This document shows, piece by piece, positions 16,698-25,236 of a stretch of DNA of 64,000 nt. The position numbers were made by a program, and so were the translations under genes. The DNA is from Prauserella muralis (GTDB taxonomy: Bacteria > Actinomycetota > Actinomycetes > Mycobacteriales > Pseudonocardiaceae): NCBI RefSeq assembly GCF_003202285.1, contig NZ_MASW01000001.1, forward strand, positions 1,054,001 through 1,118,000. The letters are read 5' to 3'. The notes below the pieces were generated by a model that had not been told where the DNA came from, made no database searches, and saw only the letters and a list, made by a program, of their open reading frames with translations. The first letter of the stretch is position 1. Each line of letters begins with the position of its first letter.

Positions 16698-17720
16698 TCA
16701 CGCGGCGGGAGCGCGGCTGAGGACGGCGGCGATGCCGAACGCCAGCGCCATCGCGGTGAGTTCGAGTGTGGCCCACTGCACCAGCGCGGTGCGCTCGTGC
16801 CGCACGATCCTCGGCAGCAGCCGCCACCGCAGGTACGCACCAAGTGCGCCGATCGCCGCGAGGCACGCGAGTTTGCCGAGCACCAGCCGCCCGTACGGGG
16901 TGCCGAACAGGCTCGTCCACACGTCCGTCGCCGGGTCGATCGCGAGCTGGACCAGCGCGTTGAACAGCCCCGTCGCCGCAGTGAGCAGCACGCTCACCGT
17001 CGCGAGGCGGGAGAACCGGGGCAGGGCGTGCGCGAGCAGGGTGCGGTTGGCGGCCAGCAGCACCACCATCGCGCCGAGCCCGCCCGTCCACGCCACGGCG
17101 GCGAGCACGTGCAGCTCGATCGAGACCATCGTGAGGTCGCTGAACGACCAGGTTCCCGCGTGCCCGGTGACCGGCAGCGGCAGCAGGGTGAACAGGCCGA
17201 GCCCGGCGCGCACCTCGGCGGGCACGCGCTCGCCGCGGCGCACGGCCAGCACGTTCAGCGCCGCCAGCGTGAGGGCGAGTGCGGCCACGATCAGCAGCGC
17301 CTTGCCCGCCGCCACGGTCCGGACGTACTCGCCGAGATCGGCGAAGGACACCGTGCCGGAGCCGGGCCGGTACTCGGCGGCCTGCAGCACGAGCGAGACG
17401 AGCGCCGCGACCGCCCACACGAGAGCGGCCGCCACCGCCACCGGCCTGCCGCGGGCGAGCACCGGCTCGCTGAGCCTGGGCCGGTCGTAGCCGGTGAGCA
17501 CCGGCAGCAGGGCCAGCCCGATGGCGGTGGCGGCGGCGAGGTCGAGCACGACCCGGGTGACCGGGATCGCCACCGAGACCACCTCGCCCGCGTCCGTCAC
17601 GCCGCTGACCGGCGCGGTCGCGCCGAGCGCGAGGCCGAGCAGCACCCCGGCCAGCGCCGCGGTGGCGACGCTGACCAGCGGGCCGATCGGGACGGGCGAG
17701 GTGGCCCCGGCCCGCGTCAT
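16698..17720 (-). CDS. copD: CopD-family copper resistance/import membrane protein
   Basis: 340 residues with about 8-9 transmembrane helices. LHVLAAVAWTGGLGAMVVLL carries the His and the WTGGL segment typical of the CopD/YcnJ membrane domain. The true start is the ATG at 17720, which overlaps the copC stop by four bases (ATGA). A much longer frame upstream is an antisense artefact of copC. The protein sits in the inner membrane and moves copper with the periplasmic CopC protein. Third in the operon with YcnI and CopC. Confidence 0.9.
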   Translation of the reverse strand: MTRAGATSPVPIGPLVSVATAALAGVLLGLALGATAPVSGVTDAGEVVSVAIPVTRVVLDLAAATAIGLALLPVLTGYDRPRLSEPVLARGRPVAVAAALVWAVAALVSLVLQAAEYRPGSGTVSFADLGEYVRTVAAGKALLIVAALALTLAALNVLAVRRGERVPAEVRAGLGLFTLLPLPVTGHAGTWSFSDLTMVSIELHVLAAVAWTGGLGAMVVLLAANRTLLAHALPRFSRLATVSVLLTAATGLFNALVQLAIDPATDVWTSLFGTPYGRLVLGKLACLAAIGALGAYLRWRLLPRIVRHERTALVQWATLELTAMALAFGIAAVLSRAPAA

Positions 17721-18301
17721 GAGCGGGTGTCGTCCTGTCCCGAGCCCATGCGCAGGGCCACGGTGACGCCGATGCCCAGCAGGACGACCGCGCCGACGAT
17801 CCACACCCACACCGGCACGCCGCCGGAGGAGCCCTCGTCGCTCGTGTCCTCGGCGGCGGGGGCCTGGGCCGTGCCTGTGGGCGGGGCCGCCTCCGACACG
17901 GCGGAGGACGGCGAGCCGGCAGCGGCGCCCGGCCCGGCCTTGGTGAGGGTGAACCGGATCTCCTCCGACACCGGGTGCCCGTCGGCGGACAGGATGCGGA
18001 ACCCGATGACGTACTCGCCCGCGGGCCCGAGCGGGCGCAGCGGCGCGGTGACCACGTTGCGGTTCACCTCGATGCCGCCGCCGGCCCACTGGCCGCCGTC
18101 GGGCCCGGTCACCGCGACCTGGTTGACACCGGCGTCCTGCACCGGCTGGTCGAAGGTCAGGGTCACCGACTGCGGCGACTCGGCGAGGCGGGCGCCCTCG
18201 GCCGGGTCGGAGGAGATCAGCACGTTGTGCGCGGAGGCGGGGGCGGCGGCGCCGAACAGCGCCAGCACCGCCACCCCGGCGACGAGCAGGAGCCGCCTCA
18301 C
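17717..18301 (-). CDS. copC: CopC-like copper-binding exported protein
   Basis: 194 residues. A signal peptide (LLLVAGVAVLALFGAAAPASA) is followed by HNVLISSDPAEGARL, so the mature protein would begin with the copper-binding His. VTLTFDQPVQ and FRILSADGHPVSEEIRFTL match the CopC beta-barrel and its second His site. After a Ser/Ala/Pro linker, residues about 165-185 form a C-terminal membrane anchor (VWVWIVGAVVLLGIGVTVAL). It overlaps both neighbours by four bases, so all three are translated together. Confidence 0.93.
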   Translation of the reverse strand: MRRLLLVAGVAVLALFGAAAPASAHNVLISSDPAEGARLAESPQSVTLTFDQPVQDAGVNQVAVTGPDGGQWAGGGIEVNRNVVTAPLRPLGPAGEYVIGFRILSADGHPVSEEIRFTLTKAGPGAAAGSPSSAVSEAAPPTGTAQAPAAEDTSDEGSSGGVPVWVWIVGAVVLLGIGVTVALRMGSGQDDTRS

Positions 18302-18993
18302 GCCGACGCCCGCTTCCGGGCACGCAGGGTGGCGCCCGCCCCGACGCCGAGACCGAGCGCTCCGACGGCGAGCCCGGCGCCGCCGAGCCAGCGCGCCGTG
18401 GTGTCACTGCCGCTCGCCTGCGTGCCGGGCTCGGCCTCGCTGTGTTCGGCGGCACCGGCGCCGTGGCCGTCTCCGGAGGGCTCGGCCAGCTCCACCACGG
18501 GAGCCGGGTGCTCGGGCTCCTCACCACCCGTGGCCGGCTGGTCCCAGTTGACCACGGTGCCGTCGGAGTAGGTCTGCGCCGCGGCGAGCGTCAGCGTGTC
18601 GGTGTTCTCCGGCATCGGCCCGGCCACGAACTCGAACTCCTGGTACGACGTGTGCCCGGCCGGGATCTCGTTGCCGGGACGCGCGGTCCAGGTGATCGCG
18701 GTGACGACGTCGCCCCTGGTGCTGATCTCGGCGTTCCAGCCGGGCACCGGCCGGGTGCGGGCGGAGGTGAGCTCGGTGCCCTCCGGAAAGGTCACCTTCA
18801 GCTTGGTAGTGCCCGCCTGCTCCTCCTCGTTCGGCACGCGCAGCACGATGGCGCCGTAGCCGCCCTTCTCCGGCTGGCTGCCGTAGACGTTGGCGGTGAC
18901 GTGCGCCGAGGCGATCCCCGCACCGGCGAGCCCGGTTCCCGCGATCGCCGCCGTGAGCACGAGCGCACGGCGAATTCGTCGAGATGTCGACAT
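18298..18993 (-). CDS. ycnI: YcnI family copper-binding membrane-anchored protein (DUF1775)
   Basis: 231 residues; the ATG at 18993 has AGGAGAA upstream. A signal peptide ends in GAGIASA, then HVTANVYGSQPEKGGYGAIV, with the N-terminal His of the mature chain and the later Glu/Trp residues (NEIPAGHTSYQEFEF, VVNWDQPATGG) that coordinate Cu(II) in YcnI. An acidic His-containing linker leads to a C-terminal membrane helix (GGAGLAVGALGLGVGAGATL) and a basic tail. First core gene of the YcnI-CopC-CopD operon. Confidence 0.93.
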   Translation of the reverse strand: MSTSRRIRRALVLTAAIAGTGLAGAGIASAHVTANVYGSQPEKGGYGAIVLRVPNEEEQAGTTKLKVTFPEGTELTSARTRPVPGWNAEISTRGDVVTAITWTARPGNEIPAGHTSYQEFEFVAGPMPENTDTLTLAAAQTYSDGTVVNWDQPATGGEEPEHPAPVVELAEPSGDGHGAGAAEHSEAEPGTQASGSDTTARWLGGAGLAVGALGLGVGAGATLRARKRASA

Positions 18994-19040
18994 ATGAGTA
19001 TTTCTCCTGAACAAGAGTCGTGAATGGAATGCGGGAGAGT

Positions 19041-19565
19041 TCAGGAGAGCGCGGGCGGGCCACGCCTGCGGTGCACGCGTCGGAGCAGCACGTCGACCAC
19101 CGGCTCGCCACCGGCGGGCCGGACCACGGCCCGCCGCACCGCCGGTGCGCCGACCGGCGCGGGAGTCCAGGCGACCGGGAGCAGCAGGCGCAGCGCCGAC
19201 ACGGCCGTGAGCAGCATCGATTCGGCGTGCGCGAGCAACAGGGCCGTGCACGCGGTCGCCGCGACGTGGCTGGCGGTCATCGCAGGCCCGCCCGCCGCGT
19301 GGCCGGAGAGCTCCGCCAGCACGAGGTGGGTCACCAGCTGGGCACCGCCGAGGACGAGCAGGATGCCGGGCAGCCCCCTCGTCTTGTCGGCCGCGGCCGT
19401 CGACACCCAGCCGATCAACGCGGTGAGGACCACGGTGGTCGACAGGTGTGGCAGCTCACCGTCGGCCAGCGCGTGCGCGCTCACCGCCAGTGCGGCGGAG
19501 GCCAGGGACAGCAGGACGCCTCTGGCCTGGCGCAGCGCACCGCGGTCGGAGGGCCTCCTGCTCAC
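19041..19565 (-). CDS. Membrane protein at the head of the copper operon
   Basis: 174 residues from GTG at 19565; no strong ribosome site, and an upstream ATG at 19697 gives a low-complexity leader. About four to five membrane helices (GVLLSLASAALAVSAHAL, TTVVLTALIGWVSTAAAD, ILLVLGGAQLVTHLVLAELS, ACTALLLAHAESMLLTAVSAL). A His sits in several helices, which would suit metal handling. A similar polytopic protein often accompanies CopC/YcnI in actinomycetes; the exact family is not recognised. It lies 47 bp upstream of ycnI on the same strand. Confidence 0.7.
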   Translation of the reverse strand: MSRRPSDRGALRQARGVLLSLASAALAVSAHALADGELPHLSTTVVLTALIGWVSTAAADKTRGLPGILLVLGGAQLVTHLVLAELSGHAAGGPAMTASHVAATACTALLLAHAESMLLTAVSALRLLLPVAWTPAPVGAPAVRRAVVRPAGGEPVVDVLLRRVHRRRGPPALS

Positions 19566-19781
19566 CCGGCAAGGGTATGGGAGGCGGGCTGGGGCCGGTA
19601 CGGCCGAGGGTGGGGACGCCGGCCGAATGCGGAATTTCCCACCATCCCGGACAGCCGTGGTTGCCGTTTTCCGGGCAATCAGTAACGGTATGTGCACGAT
19701 TGAGGGTGAAACTTCCCTCCCATGCCCTCTTCCGGAGTCGGGGAGGACCTAGGGTGCTGACCCGAACGGGTTACGGCTGAC

Positions 19782-19809
19782 GAAAGGAGGCCGCGCCGAC
19801 AGGCGCGTG
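19782..19809 (+). promoter_or_regulatory. Strong Shine-Dalgarno separated from the start by a small hairpin
   Basis: GAAAGGAGG (19782-19790) is followed two bases later by GCGCC-gaca-GGCGC (19793-19806), then immediately by GTG (19807) and an in-frame ATG (19813). In linear form the spacing is too long; folding the hairpin would bring the site next to the start codon. It may tune translation of the betaine operon. Confidence 0.4.
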
Positions 19810-21555
19810 CGTATGTCTGCGGAGTCCGAGGAAGACCAGGTGACGGCCCGGGCCGTGGAGCCCGAACGGGCGAACCCTCCCGAGACGACGGGCGCCGGCG
19901 AGGTGGTGCCGGACAGAGAGGAGCCACCCGCCATCGCGGCCGACCGGCCCGCCGAGACCGATCGCACCGTGTTCGGCGTCGCCGCGGTCATCGCGCTCGC
20001 CATCGTGTCCTGGGGCGTCGCCTCGCCGACGAGTCTCGCGACGGTGGCCGACACGCTGCTGAACAAGGCGGTCATCCCGTACGGCGGCTGGGCGTTCGTG
20101 CTCACCGCCAGCGGGTTCGTCGTTTTCGCGCTGTGCCTGGCGATCAGCCGCTACGGCCGCATCAGGCTCGGCCACGACAAGGAGAAGCCGGAGTTTCGCA
20201 CCGCGTCGTGGATCGCCATGATGTTCAGCGCAGGCATGGGCATCGGTTTGATGTTCTTCGGGGTTTACGAGCCCGTGGCGCACCTGGCCAGCCCGCCGCC
20301 GGGGACCGCGGCGCCGAACTCGGCCGAGGCCGTGCACACGGCGATGGCCACGACCCTGTTCCACTGGACGCTGCACCCGTGGGCGATCTACGCCGTGGTC
20401 GGGCTCGCGATCGCCTACAGCGCCTTCCGCAAGGGCCGCAGCCAGCTGATCAGCTCGGTGTTCGAGCCGCTGATCGGCAAGCGGCGCAGCGAGGGCCCAC
20501 TGGGCAAGGCCATCGACGTGATGGCGATCTTCGCCACGCTGTTCGGCTCGGCGGCGTCGCTGGGCCTCGGCGCGCTGCAGGTCGGCGGCGGCATGGGCTC
20601 GGTCGGCTGGATCGACAACCCGGGCACCGGGCTCCTCGTCGTGATCATCGCGATCCTCACCGTCGGGTTCATCGCCTCCGCGGTGTCCGGTGTGGCCAAG
20701 GGCATCCAGTGGCTGTCCAACATCAACATGGTGCTGGCCGCGATCCTCGCCGTGTTCGTGCTGGTGGTCGGCCCGACCGTGCTGATCCTCAACCTCGTGC
20801 CGAACGCGATCGGCGACTACTTCCGCGAACTGGCCGAGATGTCCGGGCGCGCCGGGGTCACGGGCGGCGAGCAGATGCAGACCTGGCTGAGCGGCTGGAC
20901 CGTCTTCTACTGGGCCTGGTGGATCTCCTGGACGCCGTTCGTCGGCATGTTCATCGCGCGGATCTCGCGCGGCCGCACGATCCGCCAGTTCATCCTCGGC
21001 GTCATCGCCGTGCCCAGCGTGGTGAGCCTGATCTGGTTCGCGATCTTCGGCGGTGCCGCGATCGACCGGCAGCGCAACGGGACCAACATCGCGGACGCGG
21101 GCGGGCCCGAGGCCGCCACGTTCGAGCTGTTGCAGACGCTGCCGTGGTTCGTGCCCATCGCGGTCATCGTGATGCTGCTCGTCTCGATCTTCTTCGTCTC
21201 CGGCGCCGATGCCGCGTCGGTGGTGATGGGCACGCTGTCGCAGCGGGGCTCGGTGGAGCCGCGCCGCAACGTCGTCATCTTCTGGGGCGTCGTCATGGGT
21301 GCCGTGGCCGCCGTGATGCTCATGGTGGGTGGAGACGACGCGCTGACCGGCCTGCAGAACCTGACGATTCTCGTGGCAGTGCCGTTCGTGATCGTGATGG
21401 TGGCGCTGTGCGTCTCGCTGTGGCGGGACCTGCGCCATGATCCGCTGATGATCAGGGAGGACGAGATGATGCGCTCGCTGGAACAGATCCACGAGGAACG
21501 CACGGATGCCGCCGCGCGAGTGAAGCGGCGTGGCCTGCGGGGCCGTCGGTCGTGA
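19807..21555 (+). CDS. BCCT-family betaine/carnitine/choline carrier
   Basis: 582 residues if GTG at 19807 (or 580 from ATG at 19813). A 55-residue acidic cytosolic N-terminus precedes about 12 membrane helices. SAGMGIGLMFFGVYEP is the glycine-rich helix that sets substrate and sodium coupling in BetP, and YWAWWISWTPFVGMFIARIS is the signature aromatic helix. The C-terminus is charged (HEERTDAAARVKRRG), as in osmosensing BCCT carriers. It overlaps the next ABC permease gene by four bases, so secondary and ABC-type uptake appear in one operon. Confidence 0.93.
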   Translation: MRMSAESEEDQVTARAVEPERANPPETTGAGEVVPDREEPPAIAADRPAETDRTVFGVAAVIALAIVSWGVASPTSLATVADTLLNKAVIPYGGWAFVLTASGFVVFALCLAISRYGRIRLGHDKEKPEFRTASWIAMMFSAGMGIGLMFFGVYEPVAHLASPPPGTAAPNSAEAVHTAMATTLFHWTLHPWAIYAVVGLAIAYSAFRKGRSQLISSVFEPLIGKRRSEGPLGKAIDVMAIFATLFGSAASLGLGALQVGGGMGSVGWIDNPGTGLLVVIIAILTVGFIASAVSGVAKGIQWLSNINMVLAAILAVFVLVVGPTVLILNLVPNAIGDYFRELAEMSGRAGVTGGEQMQTWLSGWTVFYWAWWISWTPFVGMFIARISRGRTIRQFILGVIAVPSVVSLIWFAIFGGAAIDRQRNGTNIADAGGPEAATFELLQTLPWFVPIAVIVMLLVSIFFVSGADAASVVMGTLSQRGSVEPRRNVVIFWGVVMGAVAAVMLMVGGDDALTGLQNLTILVAVPFVIVMVALCVSLWRDLRHDPLMIREDEMMRSLEQIHEERTDAAARVKRRGLRGRRS

Positions 21556-22199
21556 ACCTCTTCGCGTACATCGCCGACCGGTGGGACCGGTTGTCGCTGC
21601 AGGCCCTGCTGCACGTCAGTGAGGTGGTGCAGTCCACTGTCATCGCGGCGATCGCCGGCGTGCTGATCGGCGTCGCCGTGTACCGGAGCCCGATCGGCTC
21701 GGCCGTGGCGACCGCCCTGGCCAGCACGATCCTCACCATCCCTTCGTTCGCGCTGCTGGGCCTGCTGATCCCGGTCTTCGGGCTCGGCGCGACGCCGACG
21801 GTGATCGCGCTGGTGCTGTACGCGCTGCTGCCGATCACGCGCAACACGATCGTCGGGCTCGCGGGCGTCGATCCCGCCGTCACCGACGCGGCGAAGGGCA
21901 TCGGCATGAACCGGCTCGGCGTGCTGACCAGGGTGGAGCTCCGGCTGGCCTGGCCCGCCATCCTCGCCGGGATGCGGGTGGCCACGCAGATGCTCATGGG
22001 TATCGCGGTGATCGCCGCCTACGCGAAGGGACCCGGTCTCGGCGGCGAGGTCTTCTCTGGACTCACCCGGGCGGGCAGCGCCAACGCCACCAACCAGGCC
22101 CTCGCCGGAACGCTCGGCGTCGTGGTGCTCGCGTTGCTGCTCGAAGGGGTCTACTTCCTGATCGCTCGTCTCACCGTCTCGAGGGGTATCCGTGGCTGA
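21552..22199 (+). CDS. Glycine betaine/quaternary amine ABC transporter permease
   Basis: 215 residues with about five to six membrane helices. HVSEVVQSTVIAAIAGVLIGVAVY, TIPSFALLGLLIPVFGLGATP and VDPAVTDAAKGIGMNRLGVL contain the EAA-type loop that docks on the ATPase (AKGIGMNRLGVLTRVELRLAWPAI). This is the OpuBB/OpuCB/ProW type. Its GTG start overlaps the BCCT stop (GTGA) and its stop overlaps the ATPase gene start. Works with the second permease encoded after the ATPase. Confidence 0.92.
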   Translation: MNLFAYIADRWDRLSLQALLHVSEVVQSTVIAAIAGVLIGVAVYRSPIGSAVATALASTILTIPSFALLGLLIPVFGLGATPTVIALVLYALLPITRNTIVGLAGVDPAVTDAAKGIGMNRLGVLTRVELRLAWPAILAGMRVATQMLMGIAVIAAYAKGPGLGGEVFSGLTRAGSANATNQALAGTLGVVVLALLLEGVYFLIARLTVSRGIRG

Positions 22200-23358
22200 C
22201 AACGACAACGTGAGTGGCGTCGAGATCCAGCTGGACCACGTCACCAAGCGCTACTCGGGCAGCAGGGAGCCCGCGGTCAAAGACGTCACGATGACGATCC
22301 CGGCCGGCAAGATCGTGATTCTGGTGGGGCCGTCCGGCTGCGGCAAGACCACCACCATGCGCATGATCAACCGCCTCATCGAGCCGACGTCGGGCACGAT
22401 CACCATCGGCGGTGAGGACGCGCTGCGGCTCAACGCCGACGAGCTGCGCCGCAAGATCGGCTACGCGATCCAGCAGGCCGGGCTGTTCCCGCACTTCACG
22501 GTGGCCCAGAACATCGCCGTGGTGCCGGGACTGCTCGGCTGGGACCGCAAGCGGATCGAGCAGCGGGTCGACGAGATGATGGACCTCGTCGGACTCGACC
22601 CCGCGCAGTTCCGCACGCGGTACCCGCGCCAGCTCTCCGGCGGCCAGCAGCAGCGCGTCGGCGTGGCGAGGGCGCTGGCCGCGGACCCGCCCGTTCTCCT
22701 GATGGACGAGCCGTTCGGCGCGGTCGACCCGATCACGCGCGGCAACCTCCAGGACGAGCTGCTGCGCCTGCAGACCGACCTGCGCAAGACGATCGTGTTC
22801 GTCACCCACGACTTCGACGAGGCCGTCAAGCTCGGGGACAAGATCGCCGTGCTCGGCGAGGCGTCGACGATCATGCAGTACGACACGCCGGAGGCGATCC
22901 TGGCCAACCCGGCCAACGACACCGTGGCCGGGTTCGTCGGTGCGGGCGCCTCGCTCAAGCAGCTCACCCTGCTGCGGGTGCGCGACGTGAACTACAACGA
23001 CGACGCGCTCACGGCGGTGAGCGAGGACACCTCGCCCGCGCAGCTGCGCAGCCGGATGACCGAGGCGGGCAAGACGTACGCCCTCGTGCTGGACGGGCGC
23101 AGGCGCCCGCAGCGCTGGGTGCACGTGCGCGACCTCTCCACGGCCGCGTCGCTGGCCGCCGTGGGCAGGCCGGTCGGCGACCTGGTGAGCACCCAGTCGA
23201 CGCTGCAGGACGCGCTGGAGGCGATCCTCGCCGAGGGCGGCAACGCCGTGGTGACCGGCACGCGGGGCGAGTACGTCGGCACCATCGACATCCGGACGGT
23301 CACCGACACGATCCAGCAGATCCGCGAGGAGCACGAGACCGGGAGCGCGGCATCGTGA
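22192..23358 (+). CDS. Glycine betaine ABC transporter ATP-binding protein with CBS domains
   Basis: 388 residues. Walker A ILVGPSGCGKTTTMRMINR, signature YPRQLSGGQQQRVGVARALA, Walker B VLLMDEPFGAVDP and H-loop FVTHDFDEAVKLG are intact. After residue 260 a pair of CBS motifs (DDALTAVSEDTSPAQLRSRM, then VSTQSTLQDALEAILAEGG and TRGEYVGTIDIRTVTDT) is present, the region that senses ionic strength or c-di-AMP in OpuA/OpuC-type systems. Starts eight bases before the permease stop and ends overlapping the second permease by four. Confidence 0.95.
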   Translation: MADNDNVSGVEIQLDHVTKRYSGSREPAVKDVTMTIPAGKIVILVGPSGCGKTTTMRMINRLIEPTSGTITIGGEDALRLNADELRRKIGYAIQQAGLFPHFTVAQNIAVVPGLLGWDRKRIEQRVDEMMDLVGLDPAQFRTRYPRQLSGGQQQRVGVARALAADPPVLLMDEPFGAVDPITRGNLQDELLRLQTDLRKTIVFVTHDFDEAVKLGDKIAVLGEASTIMQYDTPEAILANPANDTVAGFVGAGASLKQLTLLRVRDVNYNDDALTAVSEDTSPAQLRSRMTEAGKTYALVLDGRRRPQRWVHVRDLSTAASLAAVGRPVGDLVSTQSTLQDALEAILAEGGNAVVTGTRGEYVGTIDIRTVTDTIQQIREEHETGSAAS

Positions 23359-24134
23359 CCACGACGACGGACGTCACCGGCTTCTCGACGGAGTCGGGTT
23401 CCCGCCGCGCCGACCGGATGCGGCTGTTCGCGCAGCCCGCCGCGGTCGTCGTCATCGTGGGGCTCGTGCTCGCGTGGGCGTTCAGCAGGGACAACGACGA
23501 GATCGAGGCGCAGTCCATCCAGGCGGGCGTGCTGCTGACCAAGACCTGGGAGCACCTGGTGATCACGGCGGTCGTGGCGGCCATGGTCGTCGGCATCGCC
23601 GTGCCGCTCGGAATGCTGCTGACCCGGACGTGGGCCAGGCCTGCCGCGCCCGCGTTCATCGGCATCGCCAACATCGGCCAGGCCGCGCCGGTGCTCGGCG
23701 TGCTGGTGCTGTTCTTCCTGTGGACGGAGTGGGAGGGGCTGTGGGCGGCGGCGCTGCCCATCGCGTTCTACTCGCTGCTGCCGGTGCTGCGGAACACCAT
23801 CACCGGCATCGAGTCGGTCGACCCGGCGCTGGTCGACGCGGGCAGGGGCATCGGCATGTCGTCGTCGGGCGTGCTGCTGCGGATCGAACTGCCGCTGGCC
23901 ATCCCGCTCATCCTCGCCGGCCTGCGCACCTCGCTGGTGCTGGCCGTCGGCACGGCGACGCTCGCCTTCTTCGTCAACGGCGGCGGGCTCGGCGAGCTGA
24001 TCGACACCGGCTACAAGCTCAACCGGGTGCCGGTGCTGGTGGTCGGAGCGGTGCTGGCCGTGGGCCTCGCGCTGCTCGTGGACTGGATCGGCGCCGTACT
24101 CGAGGAGTACCTCGGACCGAAGGGACTCTCATGA
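23355..24134 (+). CDS. Glycine betaine/quaternary amine ABC transporter permease (second)
   Basis: 259 residues, about six membrane helices. KTWEHLVITAVVAAMVVGIAVPLG, IGIANIGQAAPVLGVLVLFF, TGIESVDPALVDAGRGIGMS (EAA loop) and TATLAFFVNGGGLGELIDTGY are OpuBD-like. With the 21552-22199 protein it would form a heterodimeric channel. Overlaps the ATPase gene and the lipoprotein gene by four bases each. Confidence 0.93.
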   Translation: MTTTTDVTGFSTESGSRRADRMRLFAQPAAVVVIVGLVLAWAFSRDNDEIEAQSIQAGVLLTKTWEHLVITAVVAAMVVGIAVPLGMLLTRTWARPAAPAFIGIANIGQAAPVLGVLVLFFLWTEWEGLWAAALPIAFYSLLPVLRNTITGIESVDPALVDAGRGIGMSSSGVLLRIELPLAIPLILAGLRTSLVLAVGTATLAFFVNGGGLGELIDTGYKLNRVPVLVVGAVLAVGLALLVDWIGAVLEEYLGPKGLS

Positions 24135-25093
24135 AACGCACCCTGCGGGCCGTCGCGGGCGCCGCACTGCTGCTGGTCTCCACCGCCGCCTGCGGGCTGA
24201 ACGTCAACGCCGCGCTGCCGTTCGAGGTGCAGCCGGGCTCCATCGAGCGAGTGCCTGAGCTGGAGGGCGTCGACGTCACCGTCGGCTCCAAGGACTTCAC
24301 CGAGCAGATCATCCTCGGCTACATCGCCGAGCTGGCACTGGAGGCCGCGGGCGCCAACGCCATCGACCTGACCAACATCAACGGCTCCAACAGCTCGCGC
24401 TACGCGCTGCTGGACGGCCAGATCGACGTCCAATGGGAGTACACGGGCACCGGCTGGCTGTCCTACCTCGGCTACGACAAGCCGATCCCGGAGGAGAAGG
24501 CCCAGTACGAGGCGGTGCGCAAGGCCGACCTGGAGCGCAACGGTGTGGTGTGGCTGCCGTACTCGGAGGTCAACAACACCTACGCGTTCGCGACCACCGA
24601 GGCCTACGCCAAAAAACACAACCTGAAGACCAACTCCGACATGACGCGGTTTCTCAAGCAGAACCCGAACGAGGCGGTGTTCTGCGTCGAGACCGAGTTC
24701 GCCAGCAGGCCGGACGGCATGCCGGGCGTGCGCAAGACGTACGGCTTCCCGGTGACGACCATGAAGCGGTTCGGCACCGGCGCGATCTACAGCGCGGTCG
24801 CGGGCGGCACCTGCAACTTCGGCGAGGTCTTCACCACCGACGGCCGGATCGCCGGGCTGAACCTGCGGGTGCTGGAGGACGACAAGCAGTTCTTCCCGCA
24901 GTACAACGCCTCGGTGACGGTGCGCAAGGAGTTCCTCGACGCGCACCCGCAGATCGCCGACGTCATGGCGCCGGTGTCGGAGGCGCTGAACAACAAGGAG
25001 ATCATCGAGCTGAACCGGCAGGTCGACGTGGACGGCCGGGACCCGGCGAAGGTGGCGAGGGACTGGATGATGGACAAGGGTTTCATCAACTAG
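24131..25093 (+). CDS. Glycine betaine/osmoprotectant ABC transporter substrate-binding lipoprotein
   Basis: 320 residues. The signal peptide ends LLLVSTAAC, with Cys21 as the lipidation site. The mature part contains VTVGSKDFTEQIILGYIAEL, SSRYALLDGQIDVQWEYTGTGW (the OpuBC/ProX-type QWEYTG motif that shapes the aromatic cage) and FFPQYNASVTVRKEFLDAHP. The protein captures compatible solutes outside the membrane and delivers them to the two permeases. Last gene of the five-gene overlapping operon; a hairpin pair follows about 80 bp later. Confidence 0.94.
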   Translation: MKRTLRAVAGAALLLVSTAACGLNVNAALPFEVQPGSIERVPELEGVDVTVGSKDFTEQIILGYIAELALEAAGANAIDLTNINGSNSSRYALLDGQIDVQWEYTGTGWLSYLGYDKPIPEEKAQYEAVRKADLERNGVVWLPYSEVNNTYAFATTEAYAKKHNLKTNSDMTRFLKQNPNEAVFCVETEFASRPDGMPGVRKTYGFPVTTMKRFGTGAIYSAVAGGTCNFGEVFTTDGRIAGLNLRVLEDDKQFFPQYNASVTVRKEFLDAHPQIADVMAPVSEALNNKEIIELNRQVDVDGRDPAKVARDWMMDKGFIN

Positions 25094-25116
25094 CGATCGC
25101 TGCGATGATGAGGGAC

Positions 25117-25203
25117 ATGCCTGCTGTCTGGGATCACTCCGGTGTCGTTGCCCTGCTGCTGCGGCGCGGCCGCCTCGGCTCCCCGCCGAGGAAGGGTCTG
25201 TAG
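25117..25203 (+). CDS. Possible leader peptide ahead of the TauD gene
   Basis: 28 codons from ATG 25117, with GAGGG just upstream; an in-frame ATG also occurs at 25108. The peptide would read MPAVWDHSGVVALLLRRGRL and end SPPRKGL. Its last third overlaps one hairpin (25173-25191) and its stop lies in the loop of the next (25192-25210), the layout of an attenuator. No run of a single amino acid is obvious, apart from Leu/Arg codons. It could equally be a chance frame across an operon terminator. Confidence 0.25.
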   Translation: MPAVWDHSGVVALLLRRGRLGSPPRKGL

Positions 25204-25212
25204 CACCCTTTT
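25173..25212 (+). terminator. Tandem hairpins with a short T-run: terminator or attenuator
   Basis: CCTCGGC (25173-25179) pairs with GCCGAGG (25185-25191) around TCCCC. Directly after it AAGGGT (25192-25197) pairs with ACCCTT (25205-25210), ending in TTTT at 25209-25212. It lies 80 bp after the betaine operon and 25 bp before the TauD start. Confidence 0.5.
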
Positions 25213-25236
25213 CCCGCACGACAGCAAGGAAATCCG

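Noticed and set aside
17721-18527. N-terminal extension of the CopD frame to 609 residues
   Set aside because: The extra part is Arg-rich and antisense-frame reading of the copC gene; the ATGA overlap gives the natural start at 17720.
19566-19806. Possible c-di-AMP (ydaO-type) riboswitch before the betaine operon
   Set aside because: The position would suit one, but I could not match the conserved core. A covariance-model search would decide.
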